Origin: Flabesymbios commensalis
Lineage: Eukaryota; Annelida; Polychaeta; Terebellida; Flabelligeridae
Length of the DNA stretch: 64,000 bases
NCBI GenBank assembly: GCA_964017125.1
Contig: OZ024903.1
Span: 108,506,863 to 108,570,862, forward strand
Reading direction: 5' to 3'
Shown: positions 32,791 through 44,700 of the stretch, in pieces
How the letters are laid out: the number at the start of each line of letters is the position of its first letter
Position numbering within the stretch: the stretch's first letter is position 1
The notes under the pieces: model-generated
Database searches by the model: none
Seen by the model: only the letters and a program-made list of their open reading frames with translations
Told to the model about the DNA's origin: nothing
Translations under genes and position numbers: made by a program

Positions 32791-35700
32791 ATGGCGGAAG
32801 GTGCGCTGAAACGCGGACAATATTTTGTTAATCTGTCGCATTTATCGATTTCAAATTATTTTTATTCTGTGTTTATTTGTTTTAGAGGATAATGGGGATC
32901 TTTTGGTCATCGTGGTAGACGTGAACCCGGTGTGGTGGGGACAGAAACTCGTCAGGCGAGACGCAGATGTAAGAGCAGACTGAGCGATAATTGGTCAATT
33001 TAGTGAATTAGGTTTTCAAACTAGGGCCAAAGGCTTTCAAATTACAATGTAGGCTACTATCTAATCTATATAACGTTAGCTGCGCATGCATGTGTAACTG
33101 ACTATTCGTTCTTTAAGGACATAAAATAGTAACCTATCACTTCAGCTTATCCTTAGTCCTTACTGCCTTTAGTCTGTTTAGACTAGAGAGTAGAGTTGTT
33201 TTGGCTACTTTTTAACCCTCGCTCTGGTATGAGATATTCCAATATACATTGTGTCACTGGCAAGGGATTTTGTTTAAAAAATAGAAAAAAAACATATTTG
33301 GAACAATGGCCAGCACTTCTATAACACCTGATGAAGCCTAACCCCAGTACACATAGTGACATGGTCTGGTGTCGGGCTTCACATGAGTGCTACCCAAAGG
33401 TCATGGCAAGGTCATCTCAAGGTCACAGCAAGGTCAAATCAGCTGAAAATGGATGAAAATAACTTATTTTTGTTGTTTTTCCTCCAATTGTGTCCACTTA
33501 AGATATCTATGATGGTACAAACCCACCTAGAACCCAACACAGAGTTACGCCAAACACATTTCAAGACATTACAGGGGTTTTATAGGGGTTGGAAGGGTAT
33601 TAACCCCATCAAATCACCATTATGTCAGCCCTGTCTGATGTGATAGAAATTGACAAAAAAACAGGCAGATTGTTCTTTTTCAACCAATCGTCAAATATGT
33701 GCCTACCATTAGAGTAGATGGAGCCCAACCCAAGCAAATCTACACATGACAACATGCTTTGGAATTGGGTGTCATAGGGGTGTTTGTAAGGTCATGACAA
33801 GGTCATCTAGAGGTCAAAGCAAGGTCAAAGCAGCTCAAAGTCGTTGAAAAATAGCTGTTTTTTTTGTTTTTCTCCCAGTTATATTCACTTGGGATGTCTA
33901 AGATGGTTGAAAACCACCTATAGACACCAACACAGAGGTACATCAAACACATCCCAGAATACTACATGGGTTGAAGGGGTAATACCCCACCCCATCAGAT
34001 AACCCATATGGTACCCTGTCTACCCATAGCGAAAATAAAACAAATAAGGCAGATTATCAAATTTTGACCAATCGTCAGCCCTTCCAGTAGGCCTACCCCT
34101 ATTGAATCCCAACACAAGTCCACAAAGTCATTGTGATATGATAGGTTTTCAGAGCGATTAGGCCCAACCCAAGTACACATGGTGAAATGATTTGGGGGTC
34201 AGGCTTCAGAGAGGTGCCACCCAAGTTCATGAAAAGGTCATCTCAAGGTCACAGCAAGGTCAAATTAGATCATATTCGGTGAAATAGCTTTTTTGTTGTT
34301 TTCCCTCCAATTCTATTTATTTCAGATGTCTATGGTGGTTAAACCCACTTAGAGCCCAACATTGAACTACTCAACACAGATTACAGGGGTTGTTTTATAG
34401 GGGCTGGAGGGGTATTACCCCTATCAAATCACCCTTACGTCAGCTCTGTCTGGTAGCGTACAAATCTACAAAATAACAGGCAGAATGTCGTGCTGCGACT
34501 TTTCGCCAGATATCCCATGGAGATTCTGAAGCACAACCCAAGCAGGGCTACATATGGCGACATGCTTTGGGGCTGGGCTTCATATGGGTGTTATTCTGAG
34601 GTCATGACAAGGTCGTCTGAAGGTCACATCAAGGTCAAAACAGCTCAAAATGGTTAAAAATAACTTTCTTCTCTCAATTACATTCACTTGGCATGTGTAA
34701 GATGGTTGAAAACCACATAAATCTCAACACAGCTACACAACACAGGTAGGCCTACACACACAAATACACAACACATGTACAGTTCAGATATACATCAAAC
34801 ACATCACAGAAAATTACGGGGGTGGAAAGGATAATACCTCATCAAATCACCCTTATGGTACCCCTGTCTGACGAAATGAAACAAACAGGCAGATAATCAG
34901 TTTTTGACCAATCGTCAGCACTTTCATTACACCTAATAATTGATGCCCAACCCAAGAACACAAAGTCATTGTTATATGATTCTGGGTTGGGCTTCCTAGG
35001 GGTGTTAACCAAAGCATAGATATTCTCTATAACTCTGATCCCAAGGTCACGGCAAGGTTATCTCAAGGTCACAAAAATCAAGATGGTCGTCCAAAAATGC
35101 TAAATGGCCAGCAGACAACAGAGACGGCCATAATTTTGGAATATTTTGCTTCCCAAAGCTACCGAATATCTGCTTTTCTGCATATATTTTACAGGTTTAT
35201 ATGAAACCAGACGATATAAATTGTTCTTTGGTGAATTATTTTACAGTACGTTATATCTCAAGTAAATTATTGAAGTTATTGAAAAATTAGAAGTTGAAAT
35301 GGCTGCTGGTGCCAAATAATCCAATTTCCTGGAACATCTTATGCAAGATTACCAATTGATGTGAACATTCACACAAAATATAAACATAAATATATAGCCT
35401 ATGCCATAAATCTATGCCAAAACTAATAAATTATGTCCCACAAATGTTAATTATCAAGTAGTATTGCTTTCAAGAAACCAATGTTCAAGATGTTCACTCA
35501 AAAATGCAAAGTGACGGCCACACAACAAAAATGGCAACCACAAGTACGAATTCACAATGAGGACAATATCCAGGCCAACATAGGCCTATACCAAAAACAA
35601 AACAACATTATGTAAATAAACTAATATTCAACAATACACATTAATGTACATTCATCTTAATGTATGGTAATCAGACATGGGACATAAACAAATAAACAGG

Positions 35701-38700
35701 AAACCAATATGGAGCCACATAGACTGAGACTAGGTAGGTTTAGGCCCTACTGCTACATATCGAGGCTAGATGCTGCTACTAGGCCCTACAGATTTAGACC
35801 CAATAGTTGGGTTCTGGATCACACTCACTAGCTATAAATAACAAAAAAATTGAAGAAACATCTCAAAGTGTGTTTAAAAAAGAAATATCTATAAAATAAC
35901 GTCACTTTATATTGTGAAAATGTAATTGCAAATGATAGGACTTCAAGATTGACCAGGTTTCATGACTCCCGGAATGGACGATAATACAAGTAAATCAGAT
36001 TAAACTATTATATACAATATCGCAAATATAGGATATTTGAAACAATATTTTAATTATAATTTAACTATTCACAAACTTTGGGTATTATTTTAGTCTAGAT
36101 CGACATTATTATTTGAAAATTACGTGAGCATTTCAAGGCCAGCTGAAAAAAATTCCGTTTAGCATGTTTAGAATCTGGCATGGCCACGTTTTGTTTCAAA
36201 TTACTTATAAATTCTTTATTTTGGGGTAAATAAAATCAAAATTCAGGTCAGATGTCTTTTATTATGCATTTTATTGTTGTAACAATGTGTTCGAGCCATA
36301 GACTTCCAAAATACTGGAACTTAAAAGGGGTCATACTAAAGTATGTTAGGCCATCCGAAATATCGGATTTGGCCAAGAATCAGCCCATCCGAAATATCGG
36401 ATTTAGCCAGAGCGAGGGTTAAATATTTTCTCACATGACATGTGCATTTTTTGCTGAATTATAAAAAGGTTCTGAGTTTAAACTAAAACAGTACAATTAT
36501 TGTTTCGAATAACAGAAATATCATGCTTGTCTATTGTAGTTGAGCATGTTCACGCTTAGGTGCAACATTTATATGTGGAATTTGATAACGATGTCACGCC
36601 ATGATTCGCATATATACTTGAAGATAATTTCTAGCTCTATTGTATAATAATTCCACAAGTTAATTCCCAGGTACACTAAGCAAATAAAGACACATACATG
36701 GTGGCAGGTAAATAACATGTTGTACATTACACTTTTTCCCAAATTATGAAATTAGAGCGTTTGGGGCAGTTATTAATTATTTTTTAAGATGCACTAAAGT
36801 AAGTAGGCCCTACATGCTATTATTTTAATTATATATGATTTTATTGCATTATTTATTGCAATAATGCAATTAATTAATATGTTTCACCATGGATTGTGGT
36901 ACGTTGCGCGCTAAGGTTCACTCTACTTGATCATTATTTTTTTCAATTAACTGGCATTGTGCGCATACTCTGTGTTTTCCGAAATGTTTTAAAAAAATTT
37001 AAACGTATTCCGTTATTCCTATGCCAGTTTGATTTTCATATAGTAGAGAAATTTTGCCAGATGGGATAATAAAGTTTTCAAAGTTGTTCGTTACATGGGA
37101 CAGACTTCAATAGCTTATACACGTTTTTAACATTTTTGGAGAAAGATTGTTATGTAAACATAAGTGTTTATCTTTCTTTATTATATTCCAGGTATTTATT
37201 ATCAAAACTACACATATTTTAACATAAAACTTAGATTGATCCAGCAGAAAGTACGATATTGACCAAATTACGATATGTTGTACATGCCACGAGACAGATT
37301 ATATGAATCTTCCCTTCTCCACTAGGCTTACTATATGCGACGCTCCCAGAATCTAACCCTCCCTCTCGTAACATACCCCCCCCCCCCCCCATTTTAAAAT
37401 ATATATATGCGACCCTCCTAGAATCTACCCCTCCCTCCCAGAATGTACCCCCTTTTAAACAGCTATATGCTATGCTGTATGCATCTATATGCGATCCTCC
37501 CTGAATATACCCCCCCCCTCCCACAATCTACCCCTCTTTTTTCGTGATTATGTGAGGTGTCTTCGGATACCATAATCTACCCGTCCCTCCCACAATATAC
37601 CCCCTTTTAAACATCTATATTCGACCCTCCCAGAATATACCCCCCCCCCCCTCCCACGATCTACCCCCTCCCTTTTCGTGATTATGTGATGTGTCTTCGG
37701 ATACCAGAATCTACCCCTTCCTCCCACAATATACGGTACCACTTTTAAACATCTATTTGCGACCCTCCCAGAATCTACCCTTCCCTCCCAGAATCTACCT
37801 CCTTTTCCACTGCTATATGCGACCCTCCCAGAATCTACCCCTCCCTCCCAGTATGTACCCCCTTTTAAACATCTATATTCGACCCTCCCAGAATATACCC
37901 CTCCCTCCCACGATCTACCCCCCCTTTTTCGTGATTATGTGAGGTGTCTTCGGATACCAGAATCTACCCCTTCCTCCCACAATGTACCTACTTTTAAACT
38001 TCTATATATGACCCTCCCAGAATATACCCCTCTCTCCCAGAATATACCCACTTTTAAACTTCTATATGCGACCCTCCCAGAATATACCCCTCCCTCCCAG
38101 AATCTACCTCCTTTTCCACTGCTATATGCGACCCTCCCAGAATCTACCCCTCCCTCCCAGTATGTACCCCCTTTTAAACATCTATATTCGACCCTCCCAG
38201 AATATACCCCTCCCTCCCACGATCTACCCCCCCTTTTTCGTGATTATGTGAGGTGTCTTCGGATACCAGAATCTACCCCTTCCTCCCACAATGTACCTAC
38301 TTTTAAACTTCTATATACGACCCTCCCAGAATATACCCCTCCCTCCCAGAATAGACCCACTTTTAAACTTCTATATGCGACCCTCCCAGAATATACCCCT
38401 CCCTCCCAGAACCTACCTACTTATCCACTGCTATATGCGACCCTCCCAGAATCTACCCCTCCCTCCCAGAATATACCCCCTTTTAAACATCTATATTCGA
38501 CCCTCCCAGTATATACCCCTCCCTCCCACGATCTAGCCCCCCCCCCCCATTTGGTGATTATGTGAGGTGTCTTTGGATACCAGAATCTACCCCTTCCTCC
38601 CACAATCTACCCTTCCATCCCAGAATATAACCCCCTTTGCACAATTATATTCGACACTCCCATAATCTACCCTCCCTCCCAGAATATACCCCCTTTTATT

Positions 38701-41700
38701 CAACTATATGCGACATTCTCAGAATCTACCCCAGAATGTTTCCCCTTTTTAAGAATATATATGCGACTCTCCTAGAATATACTTCTCTCTCCCACAATAT
38801 AGGCCTACCTCCCATTTTTCACAGCTATATGCGACAATCCCAGAATCTACCCCTTCCTCCCAGAATTCACCCCTCCCTCCTAGAATATACCCCCTTTTCT
38901 GCATTTATATGAGACACTCACAGAATCTACCCCTCCCTCCCAGAATATACCCTCTTTTATACAAAGTGACGCTCTCAGAATCTACCCTTCCCTCCCTCCC
39001 TCCCTCCCTCCCAGAATGTACCCTCCCCCTCTTTTAAACATCTATATGCGACCCTCCCAGAATTTACTCCTCTCTCCCAGATTATATCTCCCTTTTTCAC
39101 AACTATGTGAGACACTTTCAGAAGATACCCCTCCCTCCCAAAATATACCCCCTCCTTTCCACTAGGGGCAGATTCAGCTATATGCAACAATCCCAGAATC
39201 TACGCCTTCCTCACAGAATATACCCCTTTTTATGTAAAGTGACGCTCTCAGAATCTACCCCTCCCTCCTAGAATATACCCCCTTTTCTGCAACTATATGC
39301 GACACTCCCAGAATCTACCCCTCCCCCCAAGAATTTACCCTCTTTAATACAAAGTGATGCTCTCAGAATCTACCCTTCCCTCTCTCCCTCCCTCCCAGAA
39401 TGTACCCTCCCCCTTTTTTAAACATCTATATGCGACCCTCCAAAAATTTACTCCTCTCTCCCAGATTATACCTCCCTTTTTCACAACTATGTGTGACACT
39501 TCCATAATATAGCCCTCCCTCCCATAATATACCTCCTTTTAAACATCTATGTGCGACACTCCCAGAATATACCACTCCCTCCCAGAATATACTCCCTCCT
39601 TTCCACTAGGGGCAGATTCTGGAAGGGCAACACATAGTTGTTGAAAAGGGTGGTATATTCTAGGAGGGAGGGGTAGATTCTGAGAGCGTCGCATATAGTA
39701 GTGGAAAGGGGGGGGGGCGAGGTGGATTCTGGGCGAGTCCCATATAGATGTCTAAAAAGGGGTATTCTCTGAGAGGGAGGGGTAGATTCTGGGAGTGTCG
39801 CACATAGTTGTGGAAAAGGGGGGTAGATTCTGGGAGAAAGGGATAGATTCTGGGAGGGTCACATATAGATGTTTAAAGGGGGGTAGATTCTGGGAGGATC
39901 GCATAATATGTTTAAAGGGGGGGGGGGTATAAGCTGTGAGGGAGAAGTAGATTCTAGGAGGGTCGCATATAGATGTTTAAAATGGAGTGGGCTTATTATT
40001 CTGGGAAGAAGGGGTGGATTCTGTGAGGGTCAATTATATATGTTTAAAGGGGGGTATATTTTGGGAAGGATGGGTAGATTCTGGTAGGATCGCATAATAT
40101 GTTTAAAAGGGGGATATAATCTGTGAGGTAGAGGTAGATTCTAGGAGGGTCGCATATAGATATTTAAAATGGGCGTATATTATGGGAGGGAGGGGTAGAT
40201 TCTGGGAGGGTCGTTTAGATATGCTTAGAAAGGGGGTATATTCTGAGAGAGAGGGGTAGATTCTGGGAGGGTCGCATATATATGTTTAATAGGGGTATAT
40301 TCTGAGAAGGAGGGGTAGATTCTGGGAGGGTCATATGTATATGTTTAAAGGGGGGGGAGGGTATATTCTTGGATGTAGGGGTAGATTCTGTGAGGGTCGC
40401 TTTTATATGTAGCCCCTATGTGTTTAAAGGGGGGGGGGTATATTTTGAGAATATGTGATATATTTATTATTATTTTATTTAGTTGTATTATAGAATTTAA
40501 TATCGATTAATCGAGAATCATACTTGGTTTTATACCTTTAAGTGAGACAAAAGTCACCTCTCTTCCAGTAACGTTCAACATGCCATGTGAAAGTCTGTCA
40601 CGTTTTATTGTAGAAATTGCACTGTCGATGCTATCGTGATGTACAACATACATCATCAGTCTTTTGTGGCTTATATATACGCTCATAAGATCGGTCACGT
40701 TTTAATGTGCAACATGCGTGTGGTGTGTGTCGTAATGTACGACACACACCTTCTGTCTCATATGTAATGAACAACATGGTCCTTTCATAACTTACAACAT
40801 GCCAAAGCTTTATCAGGACGACTTTTGTAAGCATTAACTCGTTCATTCTGTCGGTGGGTGTTACGTCAATTATATCAGACGGTAGGACTTAAAAAAATTG
40901 TTATTATGAGTTTTCGTATTTTGTTGTTAAGAATGTTTATATATACTTGAAGAACGTTTGTTCCTTGGAAAGTAGTAAAAGTAAAAACATGTTGTACATT
41001 ACCTTATCGTGACCGATGCTATATTTGGCAGCGCAATTTACACCCCACATGGGATATCACTTTTCAGGTTTTTGGACCTTGACCTTAAAGTTGACCCAGC
41101 ACTTTGACCTAATTTATAACATCAGTAAATCCGACTGAAAGATTTTGCAGAATATCATGAAAACCGCTCAAGATAGCTACACCATTACTATAAAACAAAT
41201 TGTGAGGTTTTAGGAGAGGATGCATCTTGAAAAATTTCAGGTCGATAAAATTAAAAATGGCCGCCTATCGGCCATTATTCACCTCGACAGGCCTGATATT
41301 GCGGAATATCATGAAAACCGCTCAAGATAGCTACACCATTAATATCAAATAAATTGTAAGGTTTCAGGAGAGGATGCATCTTGAAAAATTTGAAGTTGAT
41401 AAAATTCAAAATGGCCGCCTATCAGCCAATATTCACCTCGACAGGCCTGATATTGTGGAATATCATGAAAACCGCTCAAGATATCTACACCATTACTATA
41501 AAACAAATTGTAAGGCTTCAGGAGAGGATGCATTTTGAAAAAATTCAACTCGTCCAAGTTCAAAATGGCCGCCAATCGGCCATTATTCACTTTCACATGT
41601 CCCGTTATTTGGTAAACCGTGCTATATGGCTAGACCATCACTATAAAACAAAATGTGTGATTTCAGGAGAGGATGCATCTTGAAAAAATTCGACTCGATA

Positions 41701-44700
41701 AAATTCAAAATGGCCACTTATCGGCCATTATTCACTTTCACATGGTCGTTATTTGGTCAACCTTGCTAGATGGCTAGACCATTACTGTAAAACCAAATGT
41801 GAGATTTCAGATGAGGATGCATCTTGAAAAAATTTGACTTGATCAAATTTAAAATGGCCGCCTTTTCGGCCATTATTCATTTTCATATGGCTGATATTTG
41901 GTAAACCGTGCTAAATGGCTAGACCATTACCTGATTACTATAAAACAAAGTGTGAGTTTTCGGGGGAGGATGCGCCCTGAAAATTTTTAACTTACGAATT
42001 CAAAATGGCCGACAATCAGCATTATTTACCTCGATAGGCCTGATATCAGGTAAACCGTGCTAGATAGCTAGACCAATACTATAAAACAAAATGTGACGTT
42101 TCGAGAGAGGATGCCTTTTAAAAACTTTCGACTCAATCGAATTCAAAATGGCCGCCTATCGGCCACTATTTACTTTCACATTGCTGATATTTGGTAAACC
42201 GTGTTAGATAGCTGGACCATTACTATAAAACAAAATGTGAGATTACAAGAGAGAATGCATCTTGAAAAATATTGACTCGATCAAATTCAAAATGGCCGCC
42301 TATCGGCCATTATTCACTTTCACATAGCCGGTTTTTGGTAACCGTACTAGATGGCTAGACCATTACTATAAAACAAAATGTGAGATTTCAGGAGAGGATG
42401 CATCTTGAAAAATTTTGACTTGATCAAATTCAAAATGGCCTCCTATCGGCCATTATTCACTTTCACATGGGCGATATTTGGTAAACCGTGCTAGATGGGT
42501 AGACCATTACTATAGAATGAAATGTGAGATTTCAGCTGAGGATGCATCTTGGAAAATTTTGACTTGATCAAATTTAAAATGGCCGCCTTTAGGCCATTAT
42601 TTACTTTCACATGGCCGATATTTGGTAAACCGTGCTAGATAGCTAGACGATTACTATAGAATGAAATGTGAGATTTCAGCTGAGAATGCATCTTGAAAAA
42701 TTCTGACTAGATCAAATTCAAAATGGCCCCCTATCGGCCATTATTTACTTTCACATGCCCAATATTTTGCAAACTGTGTTAGATGTTAGTCCATTACTAT
42801 AAAACAAAATTGTTTTAAATTATATTCTTTTAAAAATTATTGAAAAAATGTATATTTTTGGTCTCCATAATATTGCAATAACTGTTCTAATTTTCTTTGT
42901 AAGAATTGTATTGCTTGCATCACAGGTGTATCATAATAATGCTGTGCTAATGCTGGAGGGGGTGGTTTGTTTCCTAAAATACCTACAACTGTTCTCAGTT
43001 CATGTGTTTTAACAATATGAAAATAAAAAACAGGGTATATATTTTACACTACCATTATCAGGATTAGATATAAACGATTTATTGTTATCATGCTTACTTT
43101 TGTAAGTTTGTTTTAGTTTATTTTTACCATAAAAATGACAAGTATTAGCTGTTCCTTGCTAAAATCTTGCTCCTGTAGCAACATTGTGTCAAACTGACAG
43201 GTAATAACTAAAAACATGTTTGTAACTTTATATAGCTAGTATAGACTTAATTTTTATCTTAATTTCAGCTGACGTTCTCCCAGTTCCTGGACGGTCTGAT
43301 GGTTTTCTGTAACTCTCATCTGATGATCAGTCATCAGAACAAATTGGCAGTTATCGCTGCTCATACCAACAGCAGGTAATATTGAAAGCATATTCTGTAG
43401 CCTATTTTAAAAATGCAGTTGTTTGAACAGGATATTTATGTAACATGGTAAACTCTTAGTCATTAATGCTTACAAATACAGATACCGCGAGGCTCAGCAA
43501 GCCTAGTTTATCCGGTTATGATATACACTAATTTTACTACAAATTTTACAATGTATGGACAATTCAACTGATGTATATATTTAGATAATTAAGTAGGGGG
43601 GGGGGGGGGTTCCCCTGCTGCCTTTTCTTATTGACTATATCACCCATCTATGAATCCTTATAATGGGCATCCTGGATCATTAACATATTTATATTTGAAT
43701 TTTGGTGACCTTGAGGGGTCAAACACTTCAATCACATGTAAATGGCTTTTTACATGTAAGGTATATAAGATAGGGCTATAGTTTATATTTACAACCCATG
43801 GGAAGCCATACAATGGGTATCAAATAGCATCTTTATGTTTGAGCTCTAATGACCACCTTGAGAGGTCAAACAGAGCTCAAGCACACCTAAATGGCCCTTA
43901 ACATTAAAAAATATGCAAGATAAAGTTACATAGCTTATATTATTCATCTATAGGAAACTATGGATGGGCAATGGGCATCCACTAGTATCTTTGTTTGACC
44001 TCTGTTGACCTTGAAGGGTCAAGCAGGGGTCAATCACATTTAATGAGCTTATAACTATGTATAAACTGTGTAATATAGACCTCTAGTTCCCCGAATCCAT
44101 CTATAGGAAATCGTAAAATAGCATCTCTGATAGCACTGTTTTATCCAGCAGGTGTGTGGGCCTGATCTGCAGATTCAAATCTCACCCTATCATTTATATC
44201 TTACCCTAGTGAATCCCATTACATTTATCACAGTTATACACACTTATACAATTTTGTACCACACCCTGAATCCCCAAATCCTACCAAATACATTGTCTGA
44301 CAGTACTATTTTTGTATATTATCACTTTCATAATGTCACAATGTTACCTGGAGTCTGGAACTCAATGTGAATAAAAATTAAAAATATCTGGAAGGTTAAC
44401 TTTTAAAGCATGATTCTGTTTATGTTCCAGTAAATTAATTTACCCATTGACATCAACAGCTGAAAATGCGAATGAAGACAGTGATGAGGATGAGTTGTCA
44501 TCAAGAGGAGACAAAGACGGGAAATATGAACTTTTTTCACAGATGGATGAAACACTTAGGAACGAATTGAAAGAATTAATGCTCAACGGTAGTAACTAAA
44601 AATTATTTAGTATGCTATGCATTGTGCCAAAACTAGTCATCAAGAAATGGCATGCAACTATTTTTATGTCAGTAAAATATCTTCACCTTTCATGCAACTA

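Noticed and set aside
37939-38565. 208-codon open frame with 20-residue repeats ([14 protein letters not shown])
   Set aside because: The minisatellite unit is 60 bp, divisible by three, so a frame without stops persists by structure; the array is inside a GTF2H3 intron and reverses orientation.
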